From Verrucomicrobiota bacterium (lineage in GTDB: Bacteria > Verrucomicrobiota > Verrucomicrobiia > Limisphaerales > JACPZS01): a stretch of DNA of 64,000 nucleotides. The notes beneath the pieces were generated by a model, which saw nothing but the letters and a program-made list of their open reading frames with translations, had not been told where the DNA came from and made no database searches. Position numbers and translations under genes: made by a program. Shown in pieces: positions 37,010 to 48,400 of the stretch (position 1 is its first letter; the number at the start of each line of letters is the position of its first letter). The stretch covers positions 1 through 64,000 of the forward strand of contig JACPZS010000100.1 in NCBI GenBank assembly GCA_016195385.1. Reading direction: 5' to 3'.

Positions 37010-38428
37010 TCACTTTGCGGGGATGGCCTGCGGTGACGGAGTATTGGGACGCGGCGGGCCAGTGCGTTGGATGACTTCGTCGAATTTCAACTGAAGGTCG
37101 CCCGCGGCGGAGTATTTTACCGTGGGCTGGGCTTTGGTCCATTCCTCGTGGGAAACCTTCCGCGTCTCGTGCAGAAAAACGTACGTGCCTTTCTTGTTGC
37201 CGATGATGAGGTCGGGCTTTCCGTCGCCGTTCACGTCCGCCACGCCGATTTGACGGCCCACGCCGGAGTCGTCGTCGATGAGATGCGGCACCCAATCAAC
37301 CTTGCCGCCCGCACCGCGAACAAGTTGGAACCAGTACAGCACGGCGGGCGCGGTGGGATCCGGATCGCCGGCGGGTCCGTGCGCCCAAAAGCATTTCCCG
37401 GTGACGATGTCCTTGAGTCCATCGCCATCCACGTCCACCAATTCGACGGCGTGAAGCTGCGAGAAGGCGACGCCGTAGCGATTCTCGGACGGCTCCTTGT
37501 TCATGAAGACGTGCGTCTTAAACTGCGGATGTCCATCCGCGTCTTTCGCACGCAACTGCTCATACCAGCCCAGCCCGTAACCATGCGCCGCGACGCTGGT
37601 GATAACGTCGTTCAAGCCGTCGCCGTTCACGTCGTAGGCAAACATCTGCGCGCCGCCGCCGGGACTGAACGCCGCCGGATGCCGCGTCCACGTCGCGCTC
37701 GCGCTGCCCGCTTTCGGTTGCTCCCACCACGCGCCGCGTTCCAAAACGTCCATCCGCCCGTCACCGTTCACGTCGCCAAGGCCCAGACCGTGATTGAAAT
37801 TGCCCCACGGCCCTTTGCCGGAGATGGAAACGAACGGCCATTTCGCGGTCACGTTCTTCCAATCCGGCGCAGCGTAGCCGAAGGTGCCATCCGAGTTGCA
37901 AATGATTTCCGGGCGTCCATCCCCGGTCAAATCGGCAAAGGTCGGCGATTCATTGTCCACGGCGTCGAAGACCGTGTGCCGCTCCCAATGCTGCTCTTTC
38001 CCTTGGGGATTCAAATAAAGGTACGCGGGCGTGCCGGGCAAACCGAACGTGAGCACGTCGTTCCAGCCGTCGCCGTTGAAATCGTGGACGAACGTAAAAA
38101 AATTGTCTGTCGAGTAGGCGTTCTTCTTGCCGAAAACTCCTTCAAAACCCGGCAGCTTTTCATCGGTGCCATCCGCCTTTTTCAAAGTGAACGTGGTAGT
38201 GGGCGGATAAAGCTCGTGCCGTTTCTCGAAGCGCGGACCTTCCCACCAGTACGGACCGGAAATGGCGTCCGGCTTTCCGTCGCGATTCAGATCGCCGAAA
38301 TTGGCGCCCTCGCTCCAGTAATACTTGTCGAGGTGCAGCTTCTTGAAGGAGTGCAGGACGTGATCGGCAGCCGGCACTGAAATGCTCGCGGCCAAAGTTG
38401 CCACGGAAAGCAAGAACGTGGATTTCAT
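37010..38428 (-). CDS. Secreted VCBS/FG-GAP repeat protein
   Basis: Signal MKSTFLLSVATLAASISVPAADH; repeated DLNRDGKPD, DVNGDGRMD, DVNGDGKPDLIIGN motifs. Confidence 0.87.
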   Translation of the reverse strand: MKSTFLLSVATLAASISVPAADHVLHSFKKLHLDKYYWSEGANFGDLNRDGKPDAISGPYWWEGPRFEKRHELYPPTTTFTLKKADGTDEKLPGFEGVFGKKNAYSTDNFFTFVHDFNGDGWNDVLTFGLPGTPAYLYLNPQGKEQHWERHTVFDAVDNESPTFADLTGDGRPEIICNSDGTFGYAAPDWKNVTAKWPFVSISGKGPWGNFNHGLGLGDVNGDGRMDVLERGAWWEQPKAGSASATWTRHPAAFSPGGGAQMFAYDVNGDGLNDVITSVAAHGYGLGWYEQLRAKDADGHPQFKTHVFMNKEPSENRYGVAFSQLHAVELVDVDGDGLKDIVTGKCFWAHGPAGDPDPTAPAVLYWFQLVRGAGGKVDWVPHLIDDDSGVGRQIGVADVNGDGKPDLIIGNKKGTYVFLHETRKVSHEEWTKAQPTVKYSAAGDLQLKFDEVIQRTGPPRPNTPSPQAIPAK

Positions 38429-38575
38429 GCTGAGTTTGTCGCAGGCTTTGACCCGCGAGTCAATGGTGCGCTGAACGATCCAAACATAGAATTTCCCCAA
38501 GCTCAATTCCGACGTTCCGAAGGCCGATTCCGGTGTTCCAAATCCTGATTTTGGCTTTTCGAGGCCCGACGCCGC

Positions 38576-41023
38576 TCACTGGGCGGGCTTGGTGAGCAGG
38601 CGGCGGATTTCCTCGCGGGCGGGCCGACCCTGACCTGGCCCGAGTCCTCCCTGGCCGGGGGTATTTGCCAAATCGAGCGGCGTCTGTCCGTTGGTGTTTT
38701 TCAGAGTGGCGTCGGCTTGATGCGCGAGCAGCAGTTTCACGATTTCCACCTGATTGCCATTTACGGCTGAATGTAACGCGGTCGAACCCTCTGCGTTTTG
38801 GGCATTGATATTCGCCTTGTGCGCCAGCAACGCTTCGACGAACGGCCGGTTCCCGTTCTGTGCGGCACGCTGGAGCAAAGTGTTTTCCTTCGATGGCGTA
38901 AGATTCACATCCGCGTCTTGTTTCAGGAGCCATTCGGCAGCGGCTTCGTAGCGGTTAACATACGCCAGCCAAATCGCTGTCATGCCGTTGGCATACTGCG
39001 CGTTCACGTCCGCGCCGTGCGAGCGTAGCAATTCCAGCAACGTCAAATCACCGCGCATCTTCACCGCCTCGGTATCAAGAGCGACTAACATGAGCGGCGC
39101 GAATTTGGATGCGTCTTTCAGTTTAAGATTTGGATCCGCGCCCGCTTTCAACAGAACTTCAGCGAGTTCCGTGCTTTCGTTCCGGATGGCTTGATGCAGC
39201 GGCGTCCACCCATTGTCATCCACGACGTTCACTTCGGCCTTGTTCTCCAACAGCCAATTCAACACCGGCCTGCGAGTGGCTTCGAGCGCGAGAAAGATTG
39301 GCGTGCGGTCGCGATCATTGCGCGCGTTCACGTCTGCTCCGGCGGCAACAAGCAACTCAACCAAATCCTTTCGACCAAAGGCCACCGCGTAGAACAGCGG
39401 CGTGGCGCCGGGCCATTCGTTGGGGTCCTTTGAATAATCATTCGGGCGTCGCGCGGCTTTCGCATTCACGTCCGCTTTGTTAGCAAGCATCACCTGTGTC
39501 AAAAGTTTGTGGCCTTGTTCGACGGCGACATGGAGCGGAGTGCGCATGAATCCCTTCAAGTTTAGTTCCTTCATGTCGCCGGGGTCTCCGAGTGCGTTCA
39601 CATCCGCGCCATGAGCGATGAGCAATTCCACCATGCTCTTGTGACCGCTCCAGGCGGCGAAGTGGAGGGGCGTCGCGCCGACCCGGTTGCCGGTGCTGCC
39701 GTTGATGTCGGCCTTGTTGGCCAGCAGAAACTCCGCGACGACGAGGTGACCGTTGTTGGCCGCGCGCTGCAATGGCGTGAAGCCACGGTCGGGCGCGTTC
39801 ACCAAATCCGGGCTGTCTTTGATGATGGCCTTGATGCGTTGCAGTTCCTTGGCTTCGTCGTCGGTCGCGGGCGCGGCGGACTCTGGCGCTGGCTCGCTGT
39901 TCGCCGGGACCGCGCTCGCGAGGGCGTTCGTTTTCGGCGGCACCTGGATGTCGAGAATATCCTTATCCGGCTTAATCGCCAGCAGTTCGCGTTTGAGCGC
40001 GAGAATTTCGCGCTGGAACTTGATCAAGTTGTCCGGCGGGGCGGTGCCATTGTCCACTTTCCTCCGTTCGCTCTGAAGCTGCTGCTCGACCAGCCGAATC
40101 TCCTCCTCGATCAATTCTTTCCGCTGCTGGCTGGCCGGGCTCAGGTTTCGCGATTCGTTACCGCCTTCTACAGCCGCAGACAAAGCCGAAAGCTTGGTTT
40201 GTTCCGCCGCGAGTTCGTTTTGGTATTTCTTCCGCTGTGTCCGCAATTCTGCTAGAATTTGCTCCGCTTGATTCACGCGATTCTCCGCAAGATTCAGCGC
40301 TGCCTTAAGTTTTGGGATATGCAACTCGTTAATCCAGTGCCTGAGTTGATCCCGGAGATACTGCAACTGAGCTTCGTGATTCTTTTTCTCCTCATCGGTG
40401 GTCGGCTGGACGATAGCTTCTCGCGCATACGCCTGCTTCCATACTCTGAACTGCTCAGTCTCGGTTTGAATTGGCAGGGCATACGGAGGATAAGTGTTTG
40501 CTTCGTCCAAAAGTTTCCGCGCTTCGTAGAGTTCCTTCAAAGCCGTAGCTTGCTGTGCGGTGGCTTGATCCATCCGCGCATTAAGCGAACTGACCGTTTC
40601 CTGCAAATCGTTCACTCGCGTCTGAATCTCCGCCCGTTTCTGCTTGTCCGCTTCGGACTCGCCACCGGTCCCTTTTGCCGCCACTTGAGGCGGCGCGAAA
40701 GTCCGGCTCAGGCGCGCGAGTTCCGTCTGGTCGGCGAAGTCGCGCAGGATGCGCTGGTAAAACGCGGCGGCTTCGTTCGTCTTGCCCTGCTTGCGATAAC
40801 ATTCGCCCAGCCGGAAAACGGCGGTGGCCGTCGCCGCGCGCTGCGCGTCGAACTGCGTGACGAGCGCCTGATACGCTTCGATGGCCGCCTTCAGATTGTG
40901 GTTGGCCTCCTCCTCGTAAAGACCTTTTTGCAGCAAGCCGCCGCCGGCCGGTTCAGCCGCAGACGCAGCGCGTGGCGCGGTGAGCAAAGTGGTGATGAAC
41001 AGAATTGCGAGCGGTGTTTTCAT
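38576..41023 (-). CDS. Secreted TPR/coiled-coil and ankyrin-repeat protein
   Basis: Many G.TPLH.A...G......LL...ADVNA repeats (e.g. GATPLHFAAWSGHKSMVELLIAHGADVNALG); signal peptide at 41023. Confidence 0.9.
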   Translation of the reverse strand: MKTPLAILFITTLLTAPRAASAAEPAGGGLLQKGLYEEEANHNLKAAIEAYQALVTQFDAQRAATATAVFRLGECYRKQGKTNEAAAFYQRILRDFADQTELARLSRTFAPPQVAAKGTGGESEADKQKRAEIQTRVNDLQETVSSLNARMDQATAQQATALKELYEARKLLDEANTYPPYALPIQTETEQFRVWKQAYAREAIVQPTTDEEKKNHEAQLQYLRDQLRHWINELHIPKLKAALNLAENRVNQAEQILAELRTQRKKYQNELAAEQTKLSALSAAVEGGNESRNLSPASQQRKELIEEEIRLVEQQLQSERRKVDNGTAPPDNLIKFQREILALKRELLAIKPDKDILDIQVPPKTNALASAVPANSEPAPESAAPATDDEAKELQRIKAIIKDSPDLVNAPDRGFTPLQRAANNGHLVVAEFLLANKADINGSTGNRVGATPLHFAAWSGHKSMVELLIAHGADVNALGDPGDMKELNLKGFMRTPLHVAVEQGHKLLTQVMLANKADVNAKAARRPNDYSKDPNEWPGATPLFYAVAFGRKDLVELLVAAGADVNARNDRDRTPIFLALEATRRPVLNWLLENKAEVNVVDDNGWTPLHQAIRNESTELAEVLLKAGADPNLKLKDASKFAPLMLVALDTEAVKMRGDLTLLELLRSHGADVNAQYANGMTAIWLAYVNRYEAAAEWLLKQDADVNLTPSKENTLLQRAAQNGNRPFVEALLAHKANINAQNAEGSTALHSAVNGNQVEIVKLLLAHQADATLKNTNGQTPLDLANTPGQGGLGPGQGRPAREEIRRLLTKPAQ

Positions 41024-41042
41024 AAAATGAACTGGTTTGCTG

Positions 41043-41178
41043 ACGTAGGACAGGCGTCGCGCCTGTCTCTCACTTTCTGTCGTCCGTTTCCTGCCGAACA
41101 GTTTTCTCGACAACAAATCGCCCACGATCCGTGGGATGCTTCTGAAAGCAGAAGACAGGCGCGACGCCTGTCCTACGT
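41043..41178. repeat. REP/BIME-like inverted repeat pair
   Basis: Perfect 26-bp inverted copies (41043-41068 ACGTAGGACAGGCGTCGCGCCTGTCT and 41153-41178), each with an internal GACAGGCG-TCG-CGCCTGTC dyad. Confidence 0.85.
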
Positions 41179-41277
41179 GAAGGATTGCGCCTCCGTAATA
41201 GCTTTGGATTAACTCGTTCGCGAATGGCTCAATTCTCATGCTGTGTTTCACCATGCAAAAATTTTCCGCGCGACTTG

Positions 41278-41976
41278 TCACGGTTTTGTAAAATCGGACG
41301 GCTCGAAACGGTAGCCGACGCCGTGGACGGTTTTGATCCAGCGCGGGCGCTCCGGATCGCGTTCGAGTTTGCCGCGCAGACTGGCGATGTGGTTATCGAC
41401 GGTGCGCGTCGTGGGAAACGAGTTGTAGCCCCACACGACATCGAGGAAGCGTTCGCGCGACACCGGTTCGCCGGGCGACTCCAACATCAGGCGCAACATG
41501 GCAAATTCCTTCGCGGTGAGATGCAGCAGCGTTTTTCCGCGCCAGGCGAGTTGTTGCACGAAGTCCAGCCGCACGTCGCCGAGGCGAAGGTCTTTCGGTG
41601 CAGCCGAAATTTTTTGCCCACGACGCAGCCGGGCGCGCACGCGCGCGAGCAATTCCTCCGTGCTGAACGGCTTCACGAGATAATCGTCCGCGCCAGCGTC
41701 CAGGCCGCGCACGCGATCCTCGACCTGACCCTTGGCGGTGAGCATGAGCACGGGCACGGGATTCGCGAGACGGCGCAACTCGGCGCAAAGCGCGTAGCCA
41801 TCGAGCCGCGGCATCATCAAGTCGAGGAGCACGAGGTCGGGCTTTTCATCGAGCGCGCGGCGCAGGCCGGTCTCGCCGTCGGCGGCCGTGAGCACGCGAT
41901 AGCCTTCGGCGGTGAGGCAATCCGCGAGCGCGGTGCGCATCGGCAACTCGTCTTCAATGATCAGGATGCGGGACAT
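41278..41976 (-). CDS. OmpR/PhoB-family response regulator
   Basis: ILIIEDELPMRTALADCL, VLLDLMMPRLDGY, GADDYLVKPFSTEELLARVRA, C-terminal winged helix TRTVDNHIASLRGKLE. Confidence 0.94.
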   Translation of the reverse strand: MSRILIIEDELPMRTALADCLTAEGYRVLTAADGETGLRRALDEKPDLVLLDLMMPRLDGYALCAELRRLANPVPVLMLTAKGQVEDRVRGLDAGADDYLVKPFSTEELLARVRARLRRGQKISAAPKDLRLGDVRLDFVQQLAWRGKTLLHLTAKEFAMLRLMLESPGEPVSRERFLDVVWGYNSFPTTRTVDNHIASLRGKLERDPERPRWIKTVHGVGYRFEPSDFTKP

Positions 41977-42108
41977 GGTGGGAAAATGTCGAAAGTCGAA
42001 TGACGAATGACGAAAGAAATCCGAAGCCAGAATGACAGAAGAAATCTTCGGAGCGCAATTCGAGTTTCATAATTCGACATTCTTTCGTCATTTGGCATTT
42101 GGATTTAG

Positions 42109-44454
42109 TCATTGTTGATTGGTCTGGTTTGAACCGGCTGCCGTGGCGTCGCCCGACAGTGGCAGTTCCAGCGTGAAGCGGCTGCCTTCGCCCATCGCGC
42201 TGCGCACCACGACGCGACCACCGTGCGCCTCGGCGATGTGTTTGACGATAGCCAGGCCGAGGCCAACTCCTTGCGTCTCGCGGCGCAGTTCGGAGCCGCG
42301 CCGGTAGAAGCGTTCGAAAATGCGCTCGTGATCTTCCGCTGGAATTCCAGGGCCGCGATCTTCGACCCACAGCAGAAAAGTCGAGGGGCGAGAGCCGAAA
42401 ATCGATTGACCGATGGACGTAGCGGCGGAGTTCACCGGAGCGGGAGACTCGTTCGCGATGACGCTCAAACCAATCGTAACAGTTGTGCCGACGGACGAGT
42501 GTTTGAGCGCGTTGTCGATTAGATTGACGAGTGCTTGTTGAATCGCGCGGCCGTCGAGCGTTGCTTGCACCGTGACATCGGCGGATTCGGTGGCGAGGTG
42601 TTCGACCGTGAGTCTTACCTGTCGTTCGGAGGCGTAGGCTTCCATGAGCTTGACGGTGCTCGCGACGAGCGCGGTGACGTCGGTCGGCTCGAATTCGTAT
42701 TCTTTGCGGCCTTGTTCGATGCGCGAAAAGTCGAGCACGTTTTCGATGAGCGAAGAGAGGCGGCGGCATTCCTGCACGATGAAACGGAAATACTCGTTCT
42801 GCTTGGCCGGCTCGCGGACGCGCCCGCTGTCGAGACCCTCCGCGAGCAGCCGGACGGATGCGATGGGCGCGCGCAGTTCGTGCGACACACTCGAAACGAA
42901 ATTGCTTTTCATTTCGTTAAGCCGCTGCTGGCGGACGAATGCGCGCCACGCGGCAACCAGTCCAATCAAAGCCGCGAGCGCTGCCAGCGCGATGACGGAG
43001 CCGAACCAAAACGTGCGCGCCCGTTGTCGCGCAAAGAGCGCGTCTGGGCTGGTGAGACGGACATTCACGGAAAGGATTTCTTCGTTGTCGACGAGTTTGC
43101 GACTCGTCGCGAGCACGGCGGCAGCCGCCGTATTCGCATCGAGAAATTCCTGTCGCGTTCCACCGCCGCCACGTCCGAAATAACTCGCCCGTCTCCACAC
43201 TCGCAATTGGTAAGGATCAGTGAGATTCCTCCCGGCCAGCGCGACTTCAATTTCAAAATACGAGGGCACATTGAAGACAGAGACAACCGTCATTTCCACT
43301 TGCTCGCGAACCGCAGACTCCGATCGGCATTTGATCCAGAGCACGGGAGCTTCGAAGGAATGAACTTCGGCCAGCCAATACTCGTTGGTGTTGAGCGCGG
43401 CGCGGGCTTGCGCGAAAACATTCGTCGAGTTGCTCGAAGTTTCCGCCGGCACGCCAAACCAAAATCGTCGCGGGCCATTGCGTCGGCCGGGAACTGGAAC
43501 GGCGCTGGAGGTTTGGTTCGATGCCGTGGCGGAAGCAAACTGCGGGTCGCTCATCAAGCCCGTGATGGTGGAACTCGCTGAGCCGATTCCCAAGAGCGAC
43601 GGCCGCGCCGCTGCGTGGAGGCGTCGGGCGCGTTGGTGCGTCTCCCAAATCCAGCGGTACGGGCTGACGATGCCGGTGAGTCCGAGCGTGGTTTCGATTC
43701 GCGGAGTCTTGGCCAGCAAATGCTCCGTCAGCGGCGTTGGGTGAAAGACGAGATTCGAGCAGAATGTCGCGAGCGCAGCGGAGGAATCGACGAGCACCCG
43801 ATTGGTGTTGGCGAGGGTGATTTGAAATTCCTTCAGCCGCGCCAGCGGCGCGAGCGCGAGTCCGCTTTCTCCGGCCGCGTCGGGGTGTTCGGTCACGATG
43901 CGCTCGAAAAGCGCGATGGCTGCTTCGGATTGATTTGGCCCGAGCAGCAAACCCAACGAGAAGATCGCGCTGGCCGCAAACGGCTCCGGCGGCGTGACGG
44001 CGAGAAATTTTTCGTAAGCATCGGTGGCGGTGGCGGAATTCCCGCCGTTGAATTCCGCATCACGCCCTGCCTGCCACAGACGCGCTTGCTCAGGATTCAA
44101 CGAATTCACGTCGAGGGACGCGGGCGTGGGCAGTTCGACGATGGATGGTGGCAGGAGAAGTTCACCATTCGGAGCCGTTTTGAAAATGACCGCGTTGTCC
44201 GAGTCGCGTGACAAATCAGCGAGCGACACGTTCGTGGGAAACGCCGCCGTTTCGGCAAGCTGAAGCGCATCGAAGACTTTTTGACTTACGTCATCCGCGA
44301 TCACTTGCGCGCGTTCCCTGGCTTCGAGTTCCGCGAGAATGCGATCCTGCCGCAGCGAAATGAGTCCCACAGTGGCGAGCGCGATGACCGGCAAAAGAAT
44401 GAGCGCGGCCTGCCAGAAGAACGCGGGGCGCTGGGCTGGGCGGGTTGAATTCAT
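42109..44454 (-). CDS. Sensor histidine kinase
   Basis: FVSSVSHELRAPIASVRLLAEGL (H box), LVNLIDNALKHS (N box), VEDRGPGIPAEDHERIFERFYR, GVGLGLAIVKHIAEAHGG. Confidence 0.94.
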   Translation of the reverse strand: MNSTRPAQRPAFFWQAALILLPVIALATVGLISLRQDRILAELEARERAQVIADDVSQKVFDALQLAETAAFPTNVSLADLSRDSDNAVIFKTAPNGELLLPPSIVELPTPASLDVNSLNPEQARLWQAGRDAEFNGGNSATATDAYEKFLAVTPPEPFAASAIFSLGLLLGPNQSEAAIALFERIVTEHPDAAGESGLALAPLARLKEFQITLANTNRVLVDSSAALATFCSNLVFHPTPLTEHLLAKTPRIETTLGLTGIVSPYRWIWETHQRARRLHAAARPSLLGIGSASSTITGLMSDPQFASATASNQTSSAVPVPGRRNGPRRFWFGVPAETSSNSTNVFAQARAALNTNEYWLAEVHSFEAPVLWIKCRSESAVREQVEMTVVSVFNVPSYFEIEVALAGRNLTDPYQLRVWRRASYFGRGGGGTRQEFLDANTAAAAVLATSRKLVDNEEILSVNVRLTSPDALFARQRARTFWFGSVIALAALAALIGLVAAWRAFVRQQRLNEMKSNFVSSVSHELRAPIASVRLLAEGLDSGRVREPAKQNEYFRFIVQECRRLSSLIENVLDFSRIEQGRKEYEFEPTDVTALVASTVKLMEAYASERQVRLTVEHLATESADVTVQATLDGRAIQQALVNLIDNALKHSSVGTTVTIGLSVIANESPAPVNSAATSIGQSIFGSRPSTFLLWVEDRGPGIPAEDHERIFERFYRRGSELRRETQGVGLGLAIVKHIAEAHGGRVVVRSAMGEGSRFTLELPLSGDATAAGSNQTNQQ

Positions 44455-44620
44455 TTCCGTGACTGGCAAATCTTTTAGCGAAGATAGGCCGATCCGCCGA
44501 GCGAAAATGTCACGGATTTGCAAAATCAGCGAAGCGCTTTGATCCAAGGCCTTCAGGTCGGCCAACGCCCGCACTTTCGCTTTTGCCACCGATGCCCGGC
44601 CTGATAGCGTACTGCAAGCA

Positions 44621-45376
44621 ATGAGAACTGACGGCAGCGAAAAAACGTTCCGCCCACCGGAGGCAACTGCGTTCAACACGACTCATTGGTCGGTGGTGTT
44701 GAACGCCGGCGACGAAGCCGCACCGCAGGCCAATGCCGCGCTCGCCCAGCTTTGCGAAACGTACTGGCCGCCACTCTATGCGTTTCTGCGGCGCGACGGT
44801 CACGATCCCGCCAACGCGGAAGATTTGGTGCAGGGATTTTTCGAGTGCTTCCTGGAGCGAAAATATCTTCACGACGTGGATCGCGAGCGCGGACGCTTCC
44901 GTTCGTTCCTGCTTGCGGCACTGCGGCATTACGTGATGAACGAGCGGCGCGATGCGCGCACGCAACGGCGCGGCGGCGGCGCGACGCAACTCACGTTCGA
45001 TGTTCCCGGTGTCGCCGAACGCTGTGAAGCCGCCGCGAAAATCGAACAGGAACCACACCTCATTTTTGATCGCGTCTGGGCCGAAACCATCATGGAAAAC
45101 GCCGCGCGCCGGTTGCGCGCCAACTACTCCGAAGCGGAAAAAACTCAGCTTTACGAAACTCTGCGCGTGTGGCTGGCGACGGAAGCCCGGCCGGGCGACT
45201 ACGCCGTCGCTGCCCAGACTCTCGGCGTCAGCGAGGGAGCCATTGCCGTTGCCGTGCATCGCCTGCGGCAGAATTTCCGACGGCTCGTGCGCGCGGAAGT
45301 CGCCCACACCGTGTCGTCCCCCGCCGAAGTGGATGAAGAAATGCGCCATCTTTTGCGCGTGCTCACAACTTCATGA
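44621..45376 (+). CDS. ECF-type sigma factor
   Basis: ALAQLCETYWPPLYAFLRRDGHDPANAEDLVQGFFECFLERKYLHDVDRERGRFRSFLLAALRHYVMNERR; region 4 HTH. Confidence 0.88.
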   Translation: MRTDGSEKTFRPPEATAFNTTHWSVVLNAGDEAAPQANAALAQLCETYWPPLYAFLRRDGHDPANAEDLVQGFFECFLERKYLHDVDRERGRFRSFLLAALRHYVMNERRDARTQRRGGGATQLTFDVPGVAERCEAAAKIEQEPHLIFDRVWAETIMENAARRLRANYSEAEKTQLYETLRVWLATEARPGDYAVAAQTLGVSEGAIAVAVHRLRQNFRRLVRAEVAHTVSSPAEVDEEMRHLLRVLTTS

Positions 45377-45418
45377 AATTTCCTCCGTAATCGCGCGCAG
45401 ATTTTCGTTCAGTAAACC

Positions 45419-48400
45419 GTGACTGTGACCGCCGCCAACAAAAACTGTCCGCGCTGTGGCGCGCCGCTTAACGCCGGCGCCGTCGAAGGCTTTTGTCAAA
45501 GCTGCCTAGCGGCCGTGGCTTTCGGCGCAGCAGACGAAGTTCCACCTGGTGCCGATCAAAAAACTTCCTCGCGACGGCTCGGCGACTACCAACTTCTGGA
45601 GGAGATTGGCCGCGGTGGAATGGGTGTCGTTTATCGTGCGCGCCAGCTCGGACTGGAACGCGACGTCGCGATCAAAGTGTTGCGGCACGGGCCGTTTTCC
45701 GCACCCGAGGAAGTCGCACGCTTCCGCCGCGAAGCCGCGGCGGCCGCCGGATTGCATCACGCGAACATCGTCGCGATTCACGAAGTGGGCGAAGCCGACG
45801 GCCATTTGTTCTTCTCGATGGAACTCGTCGAAGGTCGGACGCTCGCGGAATTGACACGCGACGGCCCGCTCGAATCGGAACGCGCCGCGCGCTACGCGCT
45901 GGCCATCGCCCGCGCGATTTCCGCTGCGCACGATCGGCATATTCTCCATCGCGATCTCAAACCACCGAATGTCATCATCGACGCTGCCGATCAGCCGCGC
46001 GTGACGGACTTCGGCCTTGCAAAACGTCTCGACGCACCGGACGCGACAACGACACGCGACATCATGGGATCGCCTGGTTATCTGCCGCCCGAACAGGCGG
46101 ACCCGGCGCGCGGCGCGTTCTCGTTTGCCAGCGATGTGTATTCGCTCGGCGCGCTGCTTTATCACCTGATCACGGGCCGGCCGCCGTTCGCCGCCGCCAC
46201 GGTCACGGCGACCATCGCGCAGGTGTTGCATAACGAACCGGTTCCACCGCGCCGCCTCAATTCGACGGTGCCGCGCGATTTGGAAACCATTTGTTTGAAG
46301 TGCCTGCGCAAAGAACCGGCGCGCCGCTACGATTCCGCAAAAAATCTGGCCGCCGACTTGCAGGCGTTTCTGGAGCATCGCCCCATCGCGGCGCGGCCGG
46401 CCTCCGCGCTTGAGCGCATCGCACTTTGGCATCGTCGGAAGCCCGCGCAGGCAATTCTCAGCGGGTCGGTGCTGCTCGCGGTCTTGGCCGGCTTAATCGG
46501 CGTGGGCTGGCAGTGGCGGCGCGCGGAGCATGAAGCAGTGATCGCGCGGCTCAATGCTTACGCTGCCGATATGAGCGCGGCGGGGGCAGCGTGGCGCGAA
46601 GGCGACTGGGGACTGGCGCGGCAGCTGTTGAGTCGGTACACGAATGGACCGGCTGCCGGTCAACGGGGGTTCGAATGGTTTCTGCTCTGGCGTGAAACCC
46701 GTGGAACGGCAGAGCGAAGCTGGCAAGCGCACGGGGCGGGCGTGCGCCAAATCAGTTTCACGCCGGACGGTCGCAGCCTTCTCACTCAAGGCCGCGAGGC
46801 ACTCGCTTTGTGGGACGTGGGCGTCGGTGAGCGGCGGTGGATTTCTCCACTCGTGGGCGGGCCCGGTTCGGCCTTCGTGATCGAGCCAGATGGCGCTACC
46901 ATCACTACGACCGGCTCAAACTGTTTTCGGCGATTAAGCCTCGAATCTGCTGCCACGCTGGGCGAGCATCCGTTTGCTTCCGCGCGGCCTTTTCACCAGG
47001 TTTTCTTCGGCGGTGGCGCTTACTTCGCGGCCGACGACGTGATGGCTGTGTCTTGGAAACCAAACGCCACAAATTTTGAAAAATTGGAGGCGTGCCATGC
47101 TCCCGCGGCACTCTCGCCGGATGGAACGATATTCGCCGCCTGCGGCTCGGCGGGCATCTGGCTTTGGTCGGCGACTACGGCGCAATGGCTGGGTGAATTG
47201 GATGATCAAGACGCGGGTGCGGCCCACGCCGCCCCGGCACTAGCCTTTTCGCCGGATGGCCGGATGCTCGCGCTGGGAACACGGAGCGGGCTGGTCAAGG
47301 TGTGGAATTGGCGTGAGCGCGAGACGCTCGCGCTCCTCACGAACTCGCCGGGCCAAATCGTCTTTTCGGTATGCTTTTCGCCAGATGGTCAATGGCTGTT
47401 CACGGGGAGTGGCGATCAGGCCATTCGTCGGTGGCGCACGAACGATTGGACGCAAGCCACGCCGCTGCGTGGCCACGGAAACGAAGTTTGGTCATTGGCC
47501 TTTTCACCGGACCACAGACGGCTCGCCAGCGGCGACAAGGATGGCGTGATCAAATTCTGGCAAATGGACGCGGAGGTTGAGACGCATCGGTTCGTAGTTC
47601 CGAGTGGATTCATTGATTGGACGTTTATTAGCGCGGAAGAGCAAATTTCATTTGCCACTGCTCCCGGTGGCATTCGGTGGGTGCGCCAGCCGTACCACAG
47701 CACGAACACTTCCGCCGCCGGTTTTTTGCCGGGTTGCGAAAAATTCTGGGACTCACCGCGCGCGCGGTTTCTGGTGACGCGGAACACGAACGCGGTGTTG
47801 GAATTGCGGGAACTGGGGCGGGACCGCGTGCTTTCGACGTTCAAGCCTTCGGAGCGAGAGGTAATAAGCTGGATTCAGTTTTCCGCAGATGAATGCACAG
47901 CCATCGCGGGGACCGGCGAGGACACGGTGACGTGGTTGAGCGTACCCGGACTGCGGCCGTTTCAACGCCTCAAATTGCCGGCGCCATTTTATTACGCTGA
48001 TAAAGACCGCCTGGTGACACACGCCGCGGGGGAGCCGTTTGGGCTGGATCTCTGGCGACGCGCGGACGGCGCGTTCATCGCCCGGTTGCAAGGCCATCGT
48101 CTTGGCGTGTGGCCCGCAACCGGCTCGCCGGACGGACGGTGGCTGGCGAGTCCAAGTGAAGATGGCACCGTTCGCGTGTGGTCCTTGGCTGATGGCCGGC
48201 TTCACCATGTCTTCCGGGCTCAACGTCAAGGGGTATTCGTCTGCGACTTCTCACCGGACGCGGGCACTTTGGCGGCGGGCGGGCAAGACGGCACCGTCAC
48301 CCTCTGGCATCTGCCCACGGGCCGCTTCATCACCACGTTGGACGCTCACGAGCCGGGCCACCAAATCCACTGGCTGCGCTTTGTGGAAGACGGCCAGGCG

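Noticed and set aside
37067-38380. 437-aa + strand ORF opposite the VCBS protein
   Set aside because: Shadow ORF created by the repetitive GC-rich coding sequence.
42535-43581. 348-aa + strand ORF opposite the histidine kinase
   Set aside because: Shadow ORF; kinase motifs on the other strand are decisive.
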